The notes under the pieces are model-generated. The model saw only the letters and a list, made by a program, of their open reading frames with translations, was not told where the DNA came from and ran no database searches. 64,000 nucleotides of DNA from an uncultured Paracoccaceae bacterium. Lineage in GTDB: Bacteria; Pseudomonadota; Alphaproteobacteria; Rhodobacterales; Rhodobacteraceae. The position numbers and the translations under genes were made by a program. Each line of letters opens with the position of its first letter. Position 1 is the first letter of the stretch. Location: NCBI GenBank assembly GCA_947489325.1, contig CANLDA010000001.1:186001-250000 (forward strand). Reading direction: 5' to 3'. Positions 33,498 through 42,953 of the stretch are shown in pieces.

Positions 33498-36400
33498 ATG
33501 AGCCATCTGCTCGACAGACTAAACTTCTTCCAAAGCAAGGAACTGGATCGTTTCAGCAACGGACACGGCCAGACCACACGCGAAAACCGTGACTGGGAAG
33601 ATGTCTACCGCAATCGCTGGCGTCACGACAAAGTCGTGCGTTCAACCCATGGTGTGAACTGTACTGGGTCATGCAGCTGGAAAATCTATGTAAAAAGCGG
33701 GATCGTAACCTGGGAAACCCAGCAAACCGATTATCCACGCACACGACCAGACCTGCCCAACCACGAACCACGCGGATGTGCGCGCGGTGCAAGCTATAGC
33801 TGGTATCTCTACTCTGCGAACCGGGTGAAAAATCCACTTATTCGTGGCGACCTGATGAAAATTTGGCGCAAAATGCGCACAACCATGCCAGCCACCGCAG
33901 CATGGAAAGCCATTCAGGACGATCCAGTCCTGCGCAACACCTACACCAAGACCCGCGGCAAAGGCGGCTTCGTGCGTGCCAACTGGGAAGAAGCAAACGA
34001 AATTATCGCAGCGGCCAACGCCTATACTGCGAAAACATATGGCCCTGACCGTGTCTTTGGCTTCTCGCCCATTCCTGCAATGTCGATGGTTTCCTATGCT
34101 GCAGGCAGCCGTTACCTGAGTCTACTGGGCGGGACATGTATGTCCTTCTATGATTGGTACTGTGACCTTCCACCTGCCTCTCCCATGACATGGGGTGAAC
34201 AGACCGATGTGCCTGAATCTGCTGATTGGTATAACGCGGGCTATCTGATGCTTTGGGGATCTAACGTGCCGCAAACACGGACACCTGACGCACACTTTTA
34301 TACCGAAGCGCGGTATCGCGGCACCAAATCCGCAGTGATCTGCCCAGATTATTCCGAAGCCGCCAAATTCGGCGATGTATGGCTGAACGCCAAACAAGGA
34401 ACCGATGCAGCCCTTGCCATGGCCTTTGGCCACGTCATTCTGCGTGAATTCCACCTTGATCGTCAGGCCGAATATTTTGAGGATTATTGCCGCAAGTATT
34501 CCGATTTCCCAATGCTGGTGAAGCTGGACGAAAAAGACGGCAAGATGATCCCCGGTCGTTTCCTGCGTGCCGATGATCTGGATGGCAAGCTGGGTGAAGA
34601 AAATAACCCGGAATGGAAAACCATCGCATGGGACCGCGACACCAAAAGACTTGTCGCACCAAACGGGTCCGTTGGATATCGCTGGGGTGAAGATGGCGAA
34701 TGGAACCTTGAACAAAAGGCCGACGGCAAAGACACGCAATTGGCGATGTCATTTGTATTGGACACCGATCATGACGATGTGGTCGGCGTTGATTTCCCAT
34801 ACTTTGGCGGCGCGGCCTCTGAACATTGGGTCCAATGTGGCCACCCAGATGTTCTGACCCGCAATATTCCTGTGAAAAGGGTGAAAACCGCAGACGGCGA
34901 AGCGCTCGTTGCAACTGTATTTGACCTTTTCTGCGCCAACTATGGCCTAGACCGTGGTTTGGGTGGTGACTGGGTCACTTCGGATTACTCTGTGGATATG
35001 CCCGGCTCTCCTGCATGGGCAGAAAAGATCACCGGCGTTCCTGCCGACAAAATCATCCACGTTGCCCGTGAATTTGCCGACAACGCCGAAAAAACCAACG
35101 GGAAATCAATGATCATCATCGGTGCGGCGATGAACCACTGGTACCACATGGACATGAACTATCGTGGTGTCATCAATATGTTGGTGATGTGTGGCTGCGT
35201 TGGTCAGTCCGGCGGTGGCTGGAGCCACTACGTTGGTCAGGAAAAACTGCGCCCTCAAACCGGCTGGCAACCTCTGGCATTCGCGCTGGACTGGAGCCGC
35301 CCACCGCGTCACATGAACTCTACGTCGGCATGGTATGCCCACACTGATCAGTGGCGCTATGAGCAATTGAATGCTGATGAAATTCTGTCCCCAACCGCGC
35401 CCGAAGGCGACTGGGACATCAGCCTGATCGACTATAATATCCGGGCAGAACGGATGGGGTGGCTTCCTTCCGCGCCTCAGCTGAAGACCAATCCACTTGA
35501 GGTCGCAAAATCGGCAAAAGCTGCTGGCAAAGAAATCCCAGCATATGTGGCCGAGAACCTGAAATCCGGTGACTTGCAAATGTCTTGCGAAGATCCGGAT
35601 GCGCCAGAAAACTGGCCGCGCAACCTGTTTGTGTGGCGGTCCAATCTGCTCGGTTCCTCAGGCAAAGGTCATGAATATTTCCTCAAGCACCTCTTGGGCA
35701 CCGATCACGGCGTCATGGGCAAGGACTTGGGCGAAGAAGGCCGCGCGATGCCAAAAGAGGCCGTCTGGCACGACGAGGCGCCGAAGGGTAAACTCGACCT
35801 TTTGGTCACGATCGACTTCCGCATGTCCACAACCGCTGTGTATTCAGACATCGTTCTGCCCACAGCAAGCTGGTATGAAAAAGACGATCTGAACACATCG
35901 GACATGCACCCGTTCATCCACCCGCTTCAGGCGGCGGTTGATCCAGCGTATGAAAGCCGCACCGACTTTGAGATTTTCAAAGGCATCGCCAAAAAGTTCA
36001 GCGAAGTCGCACCGGAAATTTTGGGTGTGGAAACCGACATCGTGCAACTGCCGATCCTGCACGACACCCCTGCCGAAATCGCGCAGGATCAAGTGAAAGA
36101 TTGGAAGAAAGGCGAATGTGACCTGATCCCCGGCAAAACCGCACCAAACTATATCGCGGTAGAGCGGGACTATCCGAACCTCTACAAAAAGTTCACATCG
36201 GTCGGCCCGCTTTTGGAAAAACTGGGAAATGGCGGCAAGGGCATCAACTGGGACACCACCCACGAGGTTCAATTGCTGCGTGATTTGAACGGTGTGGTAC
36301 TGGAAGAAGGTGTTTCCAAAGGTCAGCCAAAAATCGAAACCGCGATTGATGCGGCAGAGATGTTGCTGATGCTGGCACCAGAAACCAACGGTGAGGTTGC

Positions 36401-37229
36401 CGTCAAAGCATGGGAACAACTCTCCAATGCTACAGGCATTGATCACACCCATCTGGCAAAACCCAAAGAAGAGGAAAAAATCCGCTTCCGTGACATCGCC
36501 GCTCAACCACGCAAGATCATCTCCTCCCCGACATGGTCTGGCATCGAGAGCGAGCATGTGTGCTACAACGCGGGCTATACCAACGTGCATGAGCTGATCC
36601 CATGGCGCACCCTGACAGGCCGTCAACAGCTTTATCAGGATCACCTGTGGATGCGCGCCTTTGGCGAAGGGTTGATGTCATATCGTCCTCCGGTCGATCT
36701 GAAAACGATCAACCCGGATGTGCAGGATGATGGTGACAACCTTGTGCTGAACTTCATCACCCCGCACCAGAAATGGGGCATCCACTCAACCTATTCCGAC
36801 AACCTGTTGATGCTAACGCTCAACCGTGGCGGTCCAGTTATCTGGATTTCAGAGAACGACGCCAAAAAGGCAGGTATTGTCGATAACGACTGGGTGGAGC
36901 TCTATAACACCAATGGCGCGTTGACTGCGCGGGCGGTGGTCAGCCAGCGGATCAAAGACGGTACCACCTTTATGTACCATGCGCAGGAAAAGATCGTGAA
37001 TACGCCCGGCTCTGAAAAGACCGGAAACCGCGGCGGTATCCACAATTCTGTCACCCGCACAACGTTGAAACCAACCCATATGATCGGCGCTTATGCGCAA
37101 CAATCCTATGGCTTCAACTATTACGGCACTGTCGGCTCGAACCGCGATGAATTCGTCGTGGTGCGGAAAATGAAAAAAGTCGACTGGCTGGATGAACCTG
37201 CAACCCAAACTTCGGAGGCAGCAGAATGA
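33498..37229 (+). CDS. narG: Respiratory nitrate reductase alpha subunit
   Basis: The 1243-residue catalytic subunit of membrane-bound nitrate reductase, which reduces nitrate to nitrite on the cytoplasmic side. The N-terminal FS0 cluster site is HGVNCTGSCSWK with a distant GCARG cysteine; the first ligand is His, as in all NarG. The molybdenum-bis-MGD region has YDWYCDLPPASPMTWGEQ, including the Asp ligand of molybdenum, and WGSNVPQTRTPDAHF. Length is normal. There is no twin-arginine signal, consistent with a cytoplasmic active site. It overlaps narH by 4 bases. Confidence 0.98.
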   Translation: MSHLLDRLNFFQSKELDRFSNGHGQTTRENRDWEDVYRNRWRHDKVVRSTHGVNCTGSCSWKIYVKSGIVTWETQQTDYPRTRPDLPNHEPRGCARGASYSWYLYSANRVKNPLIRGDLMKIWRKMRTTMPATAAWKAIQDDPVLRNTYTKTRGKGGFVRANWEEANEIIAAANAYTAKTYGPDRVFGFSPIPAMSMVSYAAGSRYLSLLGGTCMSFYDWYCDLPPASPMTWGEQTDVPESADWYNAGYLMLWGSNVPQTRTPDAHFYTEARYRGTKSAVICPDYSEAAKFGDVWLNAKQGTDAALAMAFGHVILREFHLDRQAEYFEDYCRKYSDFPMLVKLDEKDGKMIPGRFLRADDLDGKLGEENNPEWKTIAWDRDTKRLVAPNGSVGYRWGEDGEWNLEQKADGKDTQLAMSFVLDTDHDDVVGVDFPYFGGAASEHWVQCGHPDVLTRNIPVKRVKTADGEALVATVFDLFCANYGLDRGLGGDWVTSDYSVDMPGSPAWAEKITGVPADKIIHVAREFADNAEKTNGKSMIIIGAAMNHWYHMDMNYRGVINMLVMCGCVGQSGGGWSHYVGQEKLRPQTGWQPLAFALDWSRPPRHMNSTSAWYAHTDQWRYEQLNADEILSPTAPEGDWDISLIDYNIRAERMGWLPSAPQLKTNPLEVAKSAKAAGKEIPAYVAENLKSGDLQMSCEDPDAPENWPRNLFVWRSNLLGSSGKGHEYFLKHLLGTDHGVMGKDLGEEGRAMPKEAVWHDEAPKGKLDLLVTIDFRMSTTAVYSDIVLPTASWYEKDDLNTSDMHPFIHPLQAAVDPAYESRTDFEIFKGIAKKFSEVAPEILGVETDIVQLPILHDTPAEIAQDQVKDWKKGECDLIPGKTAPNYIAVERDYPNLYKKFTSVGPLLEKLGNGGKGINWDTTHEVQLLRDLNGVVLEEGVSKGQPKIETAIDAAEMLLMLAPETNGEVAVKAWEQLSNATGIDHTHLAKPKEEEKIRFRDIAAQPRKIISSPTWSGIESEHVCYNAGYTNVHELIPWRTLTGRQQLYQDHLWMRAFGEGLMSYRPPVDLKTINPDVQDDGDNLVLNFITPHQKWGIHSTYSDNLLMLTLNRGGPVIWISENDAKKAGIVDNDWVELYNTNGALTARAVVSQRIKDGTTFMYHAQEKIVNTPGSEKTGNRGGIHNSVTRTTLKPTHMIGAYAQQSYGFNYYGTVGSNRDEFVVVRKMKKVDWLDEPATQTSEAAE

Positions 37230-38749
37230 GAATTCGAGCCCAAATCGGCATGGTGCTTAACCTCGATAAATGTATCGGGTGCCATACATGCTCTGTCACA
37301 TGTAAAAACGTCTGGACCGGACGCGATGGCGTCGAATACGCATGGTTCAACAACGTCGAAACCAAACCCGGAGTTGGTTATCCAAAGGACTGGGAAAACC
37401 AAGCCCGCTGGAAAGGCGGCTGGACCCGGACCAAAGGGGGCAAACTGCAACCCAAACAGGGTGGTAAATGGCGGATTTTGGCGAATATCTTCGCCAACCC
37501 CGACCTGCCGGAAATCGACGATTACTATGAACCGTTTGATTTCGATTACGATCACCTGAAATCCGCACCTCGGATGAAGGCGTTCCCAACTGCACGCCCA
37601 CGATCCAAAATCACTGGCGAGCGGATGGAAAAGATCGAGCACGGCCCCAACTGGGAGGAAATCCTAGGCGGTGAATTCGCCAAACGGTCCAAAGACTATA
37701 ACTTTGAAGGCATCCAAAAAGACATCTACGGGGAATATGAGAATACATTTATGATGTATCTCCCCCGTTTGTGCGAACACTGTCTTAATCCGGCCTGCGC
37801 AGCCTCTTGCCCTTCTGGCGCGATCTATAAGCGCGAAGAAGACGGGGTTGTCCTGATCGATCAGGAAAAATGCCGTGGCTGGCGGATGTGTGTGTCTGGG
37901 TGTCCGTACAAGAAAGTCTACTACAACTGGAAATCCGGTAAATCCGAGAAATGTACGCTGTGCTACCCGCGCCTTGAAAGCGGGCAACCCACGGTTTGCT
38001 CGGAAACATGTGTCGGACGCATCCGTTATTTGGGTGTCATGCTTTATGATGCAGACCTGATCGAAAGCGCAGCCAATGCGATTGACGAAAAGGATCTTTA
38101 TCAGGCGCAACTGGACATGTTCCTTGACCCCAACGATCCCAAGGTCGAGGCCGAAGCATTGAAACAGGGTATTCCGCAGGATTGGGTACAATCAGCCAAA
38201 AAGTCGCCAGTCTATAAAATGGCAATGGATTGGAAGATCGCGTTCCCTCTGCACCCCGAGTATCGCACCCTGCCGATGGTCTGGTACATCCCGCCACTTT
38301 CGCCCATTCAAAACGCGGCAGAAGCAGGCGCAATCAGCAGCAAAGACAATATGCCGGATGTAAAATCTCTGCGTATTCCGGTGCGCTATCTGGCGAATAT
38401 GCTGACAGCAGGCGATGAAAAACCTGTCGTCACTGCGCTGGAAAGAATGCTAGCGATGCGCTCATATATGCGGTCCAAAACCGTTGATGGCGTGATCGAC
38501 AAAGGCATCGCAGAACGCGTCGGCCTGGACCAAGAGTTGATCGAGGACATGTATCACATCATGGCCATCGCCAACTATGAGGATCGTTTTGTCATCCCAA
38601 CAACCCACCGCGAAGTGGTGGAAGAAGCCTATGACATTCGCTCCGGATGTGGATTCACCGATGGCAATGGCTGTTCCTCAGGCATCTCCAAAGGGTCGAT
38701 GTTTGGTGGCGGGCGCAAAAAGCTCACTCTCCCATCGGAGGCGTTCTAA
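37226..38749 (+). CDS. narH: Respiratory nitrate reductase beta subunit
   Basis: The 507-residue electron-transfer subunit with four iron-sulfur clusters. Cysteine groups visible are CIGCHTCSVTCKNVW, CEHCLNPACAASCPSGAI, CRGWRMCVSGCP (the Trp marks the 3Fe-4S site) and CTLCYPRLESGQPTVC. It passes electrons from NarI haems to NarG. It overlaps narG by 4 bases, and its stop overlaps the narJ start by one base. Confidence 0.98.
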   Translation: MRIRAQIGMVLNLDKCIGCHTCSVTCKNVWTGRDGVEYAWFNNVETKPGVGYPKDWENQARWKGGWTRTKGGKLQPKQGGKWRILANIFANPDLPEIDDYYEPFDFDYDHLKSAPRMKAFPTARPRSKITGERMEKIEHGPNWEEILGGEFAKRSKDYNFEGIQKDIYGEYENTFMMYLPRLCEHCLNPACAASCPSGAIYKREEDGVVLIDQEKCRGWRMCVSGCPYKKVYYNWKSGKSEKCTLCYPRLESGQPTVCSETCVGRIRYLGVMLYDADLIESAANAIDEKDLYQAQLDMFLDPNDPKVEAEALKQGIPQDWVQSAKKSPVYKMAMDWKIAFPLHPEYRTLPMVWYIPPLSPIQNAAEAGAISSKDNMPDVKSLRIPVRYLANMLTAGDEKPVVTALERMLAMRSYMRSKTVDGVIDKGIAERVGLDQELIEDMYHIMAIANYEDRFVIPTTHREVVEEAYDIRSGCGFTDGNGCSSGISKGSMFGGGRKKLTLPSEAF

Positions 38750-39447
38750 TGCATATGCCGATCAAAGCCTTGTCTGTTCTCCTCAGCTATCCCAGCGAGG
38801 AGATACAGAACGCCAAACCTGAACTGATCGCGGCATTGCAGCAGGGAAACCTGTTGTCGGCAGCAAAGATTGACGCGCTGAGCTTGCTCATCGACGAGAT
38901 TGCCACTGGCGATATCTATGATGTGCAGGAACGGTATGTAGGTCTATTTGATCGCTCTCGCACATTATCGCTCAACCTGTTTGAACACGTTCATGGCGAA
39001 AGCCGTGACCGTGGGGGGGCAATGGTGGATCTGGTGGAAACCTACCGGGCGGCAGGATTTGAACCCGACACTTCGGAACTGCCTGATCACCTGCCGGTCC
39101 TTCTCGAATACCTCGCGTTGCGTCCACAAAGCGAGGTGCAGGAGGTGTTGGCCGATGCAGCGCATATTCTGGAGGCGGTTCAGACTCGTCTTCAGCGTAG
39201 GGAAAGTACCTACGCCGCTGTACTTGCTGCCCTCCTGCAACTGTCCGGCACTCAGGCAAACGCAAAAGCTGTTAACGAGCTTTTGGAAACGCCCGAAGAC
39301 GATCCAAACGATCTGGAAGCACTGGATGCGGTCTGGGAAGAAACTCAGGTCACATTCGGACCCGATCCCAACGCAGGTTGCCCACAGGTGCGCGACATGC
39401 TCGCACAGATGGATTTGCCCGTAACCCCGCCTCAGGCGGCAGAATAA
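38749..39447 (+). CDS. narJ: Nitrate reductase molybdenum cofactor assembly chaperone
   Basis: A 232-residue TorD/NarJ-family chaperone that holds apo-NarGH until the molybdenum cofactor and FS0 are inserted and the complex docks on NarI. It shows LSVLLSYPSEEIQ, the family SLNLFEHVHGESRDRGGAMVDL segment and DHLPVLLEYLAL. The ATG at 38749 overlaps the narH stop; frames further upstream lie inside narH and are not used. Confidence 0.96.
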   Translation: MHMPIKALSVLLSYPSEEIQNAKPELIAALQQGNLLSAAKIDALSLLIDEIATGDIYDVQERYVGLFDRSRTLSLNLFEHVHGESRDRGGAMVDLVETYRAAGFEPDTSELPDHLPVLLEYLALRPQSEVQEVLADAAHILEAVQTRLQRRESTYAAVLAALLQLSGTQANAKAVNELLETPEDDPNDLEALDAVWEETQVTFGPDPNAGCPQVRDMLAQMDLPVTPPQAAE

Positions 39448-39459
39448 GGAGACAGGAAT

Positions 39460-40149
39460 ATGCATGATTTTCTGTTCGGAATTTATCCCTACATCGCTGT
39501 GACGGTGATGTTTCTGGGCTCTGCCATCCGGTACGAGCGCGATCCATTCACGTGGAAATCCAGCTCTTCACAGCTTTTGCGCCGCAAACAGCTCGTGATT
39601 GGCTCTTCATTGTTTCACGTAGGCGTTCTGGTGATCTTTCTGGGCCATCTTGTGGGTCTCTTGACCCCAATCCAGATCTTTGACGCGCTTGGCATCAGCC
39701 ATGGCTTCAAACAAACACTGGCGGTGGTTGCTGGTGGCATCGCTGGTGTCATGGCGCTGGTGGGCGGGCTTATGCTGTTCCATCGTCGCTGGACCGACCC
39801 ACGCATTCGCAAAACCTCGACCAAGGCGGACATCATGATCCTTGGCCTGCTGCTTGTGCAACTGGTGCTGGGTCTTGGCACAGTTTTGGTTTCCCTTAAC
39901 CATCTGGACGGTCATGAAATGACCAAGTTCATGGCATGGGCTTGGGGCATCGTCACCTTTGACAGCGATGCCGCAGGATATATTCAAGACGTGGCACTGG
40001 TTTTCAAGATCCACCTGTTTCTGGGTCTGACGATCTTCTTACTCGTCCCTTTCACCCGGCTGATCCACATCGCATCTGCTCCTCTGCGCTATATCTGGCG
40101 CCCGGGTTATCAGATCGTACGTTCCCGTCGGGCAGGTTCTGCCAAATAA
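39460..40149 (+). CDS. narI: Respiratory nitrate reductase gamma subunit
   Basis: A 229-residue membrane subunit with five helices and two b-type haems that oxidises quinol. Histidine-bearing segments fit the haem ligands: SLFHVGVLVIFLGHLVGLL in the second helix and KIHLFLGLTIFLLVPFTRLIHI in the fifth. It anchors NarGH to the inner membrane. GGAGACAGGA precedes the ATG. Confidence 0.97.
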   Translation: MHDFLFGIYPYIAVTVMFLGSAIRYERDPFTWKSSSSQLLRRKQLVIGSSLFHVGVLVIFLGHLVGLLTPIQIFDALGISHGFKQTLAVVAGGIAGVMALVGGLMLFHRRWTDPRIRKTSTKADIMILGLLLVQLVLGLGTVLVSLNHLDGHEMTKFMAWAWGIVTFDSDAAGYIQDVALVFKIHLFLGLTIFLLVPFTRLIHIASAPLRYIWRPGYQIVRSRRAGSAK

Positions 40150-40166
40150 ACAAAAGACCGGCGCCC

Positions 40167-40213
40167 TTTCTTCTTGGGAAAAATATCCCGGGGGATTGGG
40201 GGCTGGCCCCCAA
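40167..40213 (-). repeat. Interspersed hairpin-plus-box repeat, copy B
   Basis: On the minus strand a perfect hairpin (TTGGGGGC / GCCCCCAA, 40196-40213) is followed by CCCGGGATATTTTTCCCAAG and AAGAA. The layout equals copy A at 2735-2793 in the opposite orientation. It sits in the only sizeable gap of the nar operon, between narI and the isomerase gene. Confidence 0.55.
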
Positions 40214-40250
40214 ACATTCCAATTCTCACAACACGCGCGGACCCAGATCA

Positions 40251-41024
40251 ATGAACAAACCTCTCTTTCCCGACGTTATCGTAAATGGTCACGTAATTCC
40301 TTCGGCCGACATCGCAGCCGAAGCCCAAAACCACAACGCCCCCAAAGGCAAGCCGGGCCTTGCATGGCGCGCCGCTGCCCGTGCACTGGTTATTCGATCC
40401 CTGCTCTTGCAAGAGGCCCAGCGCCTTGAGCTGACATCTGATCCACAAGAAATCGGCCCCGGCAAATTTGAAACCGATGATGAGGCCCTGATCCGTCAAG
40501 TTATGGAGATAGCCATCTCACCCGATACACCGGACGAGGCAACGCTGCGCCGCATCTATGATGAAACCCCTGATCGCTTTCGCGCGCCTTCAATCTATGA
40601 ACCCGCGCATATCTTGCTGAGTGGAGACGACGCCGAAGCAATCGCCCCCAAACTGATTGCGCAGATTACCCAAACCCCTAAAGCCTTTGGCCAATTGGCA
40701 GCGGAACATTCAATTTGTTCGTCACGTGAAAACGGAGGCCGTCTTGGCCAGATCGTTACGGGTGACACTGTCGCTGAATTTGAGGCCGCCATGGATGCCA
40801 TGGATGCAGACACACTCTGCCCGACACCGGTGAAAACCCGATACGGTCTGCACATTCTGCGACTTGACGCCAAAGAACGCGGCGCCATTCTGCCCTATGA
40901 CACCGCCCGTGCAACCATTTCTGAAGCCCTAGAAAAAGCCGCTTGGACACATGCCGCACGCGCCTTTGTCGACGCACTGGTAGCGGCTGCTGATATCTCA
41001 GGGATTGACCTGACCCCTAGTTGA
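40251..41024 (+). CDS. Parvulin-type peptidyl-prolyl isomerase of the nar operon
   Basis: A 257-residue protein with a parvulin rotamase domain in the C-terminal half: YEPAHILLSGDD, FGQLAAEHSICSSRENGGRLG and TPVKTRYGLHILRLD. The N-terminal half is helical, as in SurA/NifM-like proteins, but there is no signal peptide, so it acts in the cytoplasm. Such genes often follow narI in denitrifiers and are thought to help NarGHI fold, in the way NifM helps the nitrogenase Fe protein. That role is inference from position. Confidence 0.88.
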   Translation: MNKPLFPDVIVNGHVIPSADIAAEAQNHNAPKGKPGLAWRAAARALVIRSLLLQEAQRLELTSDPQEIGPGKFETDDEALIRQVMEIAISPDTPDEATLRRIYDETPDRFRAPSIYEPAHILLSGDDAEAIAPKLIAQITQTPKAFGQLAAEHSICSSRENGGRLGQIVTGDTVAEFEAAMDAMDADTLCPTPVKTRYGLHILRLDAKERGAILPYDTARATISEALEKAAWTHAARAFVDALVAAADISGIDLTPS

Positions 41025-41037
41025 GAAAGGCCAAGGC

Positions 41038-42309
41038 ATGTCTGTTCTTGCATTTTCCACCCCTGCCCTTTGTGGATGCGACGCAGAGGCGATCAATGGC
41101 ACCTTGGTCTGTCTGGACGAGGCGCTGGATTTCGGACGCGATCTTGTCTTGCCTGTAATGGAAACCGAAACGGTGCCCCTGCACCAAGCACATGGTCGTA
41201 TCCTTGCAGAGCCTTTGATTGCAACCACACCGTCTCCAGCCTTTGATAATGCGGCCATGGATGGTTATGCCTTACGTCTGGCAGATTTCACGGGCGAAGG
41301 CCCATGGACACTGCCCGTCGTCGGGCGCATCCCAGCAGGCCAGGCCCCACCGGAAAACTGGCCCCACGGCACCGTACTGCGAATTTTCACCGGAGCCCCT
41401 ATCCCTCAGGACGCCGATTGCGTGGTCATGCAAGAGGCCGTGGATCACTCTGAAGATGTCATTACACTTGGCTGCCCTCCTCCCAACGGCGCACATATCC
41501 GATTCTGCGGCGAAGACATCGCCACCGGAGATATCCTTTTGCCAGCAGGCACATCCCTTGGCCCCCGTCAAATCGCACTTGCAGCAGGAACCGGCGCGGG
41601 CACGCTTCGGGTCAAACGTCGACCACGCGCGGCACTTTTGACAACAGGGGATGAAGTCATCGCTGCGGGCGGATCCCTTGCCCCTGGTCAAATCTGGGAC
41701 GTCAACACGCCAATGATAACCGCTCTTCTAGAAGACGCCGGCATAGAGATCACCCAGATCTGGGCCATGCCCGACAACCATAACACGCTGCGCGATCAGT
41801 TGATTAAAACAGCAAAAGAAGTCGATCTGATCATGACATCCGGCGGCGTGTCCGTTGGGGAAGAAGACCATGTACACACGGCATTACGTGCGGCTGGGGG
41901 CCACATCGCTGTGGCCGGCGTTGCAGTAAAACCGGGCAAGCCTGTCACGTTGGCACGTATTGGCGGAACGTTGGTGATTGGGTTGCCCGGCAACCCAGTG
42001 TCTGCCTATACGACGCTCTACGTGCTTGGCCTGCCTCTCCTTGATCAGATGTCAGGCGCCACCTCCTCATCTCGCCGCCGAAACGTCACCATCGAGGCCC
42101 CCATCTCCCACAAACCCGGCCGATGCGAACTGCGCCCCGCACAAATTGTTGGCCAATGCGGGAGTGGTCTTGATGTGGTGGAAACAGGAGGCACGGTAAA
42201 ATCTGCCTCCCTCTTGCCATTAGAGCGCGCAGATGGTCTGATCTTGATCCCAGCTGATGTTGAAGAATTGCCCGCAGGCAGCTTGATAGATTTCATTCCT
42301 TTTGCTTAA
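41038..42309 (+). CDS. moeA: Molybdopterin molybdenumtransferase MoeA
   Basis: A 423-residue MoeA that inserts molybdate into adenylated molybdopterin. Visible motifs are AFDNAAMDGYALR, IFTGAPIPQDADCVVMQE, TTGDEV, SGGVSVGEEDHV and LPGNPVSAYTTLYV. It is 13 bases downstream of the isomerase gene in the nar operon, so cofactor synthesis is probably matched to nitrate reductase demand. The N-terminal CGCD segment is unusual but lies outside the catalytic region. Confidence 0.95.
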   Translation: MSVLAFSTPALCGCDAEAINGTLVCLDEALDFGRDLVLPVMETETVPLHQAHGRILAEPLIATTPSPAFDNAAMDGYALRLADFTGEGPWTLPVVGRIPAGQAPPENWPHGTVLRIFTGAPIPQDADCVVMQEAVDHSEDVITLGCPPPNGAHIRFCGEDIATGDILLPAGTSLGPRQIALAAGTGAGTLRVKRRPRAALLTTGDEVIAAGGSLAPGQIWDVNTPMITALLEDAGIEITQIWAMPDNHNTLRDQLIKTAKEVDLIMTSGGVSVGEEDHVHTALRAAGGHIAVAGVAVKPGKPVTLARIGGTLVIGLPGNPVSAYTTLYVLGLPLLDQMSGATSSSRRRNVTIEAPISHKPGRCELRPAQIVGQCGSGLDVVETGGTVKSASLLPLERADGLILIPADVEELPAGSLIDFIPFA

Positions 42310-42321
42310 GGACGCGCGAAC

Positions 42322-42843
42322 ATGAAAATTGCTTACACCATGACGCAAGGGCGTGGCGAACTTGACAAGGTGCTCGCCGATTTCGCTTTTGCAATGTCAG
42401 ACCGGGGCGTCCGCACCTGCGGCATCGTACAAATCAACACCGAACGTGAAGACTGCGGGCATCGGTGCGACATGGATGTGCAGGTGCTACCTGATGGCCC
42501 TATTATCCGTATTTCCCAACATCTGGGCACACATTCCCGCGGCTGCCGCCTTGATCCGGGTGCACTGGAACAGGCCGTTGCCGAAACCGCCAAACGCATG
42601 AGCGCGGGCTTTGATCTCTTCATTCTCAACAAATTCGGCAAACAAGAGGCTGACGGACGCGGCTTTCGCGACCTGATTGCCGAGGCTTTGGCACAAGACG
42701 CCGCTGTTCTTGCTGGCACCAATGAAATGAACCGTGCGGCCTTCGAAGAATTTGCCAGCGACATGGCACTCTTTGTCGAGGCCGATCTTGACGCTCTCTT
42801 GACATGGTATGACACACAAGAAACGGTCATCGCCGCAAGCTAA
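42322..42843 (+). CDS. DUF2478 protein of the nar operon
   Basis: A 173-residue protein of the DUF2478 family (CDMDVQVLPDGPIIRISQHLGTHSRGCRLDPGALEQA). The family is found with molybdenum enzyme and molybdate transport genes and has a P-loop-NTPase-like fold, but the N-terminal phosphate loop here is degenerate (MTQGRGELDK, without GKS/T), so NTP hydrolysis is doubtful. Two conserved cysteines (CGHRC) could bind metal. It is 12 bases after moeA and ends the operon. Confidence 0.85.
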   Translation: MKIAYTMTQGRGELDKVLADFAFAMSDRGVRTCGIVQINTEREDCGHRCDMDVQVLPDGPIIRISQHLGTHSRGCRLDPGALEQAVAETAKRMSAGFDLFILNKFGKQEADGRGFRDLIAEALAQDAAVLAGTNEMNRAAFEEFASDMALFVEADLDALLTWYDTQETVIAAS

Positions 42844-42875
42844 CATACTAAATATTTTGGGTAAAACACCTCGGG
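42844..42875 (+). repeat. Possible degenerate repeat box
   Basis: TAAATATTTTGGGTAAAAC resembles the ATATTTT-GG box of the interspersed repeats, in the gap between the end of the nar operon and the convergent CoA-transferase gene. The match is weaker than in the other three copies. Confidence 0.25.
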
Positions 42876-42953
42876 AGAGGTTCACCAGCCGCCTGTATCT
42901 GTCGCGTCACCTAGCCGCGCACCAAAATAGGCGCGCGGAAGCGCTCCTTTGGA

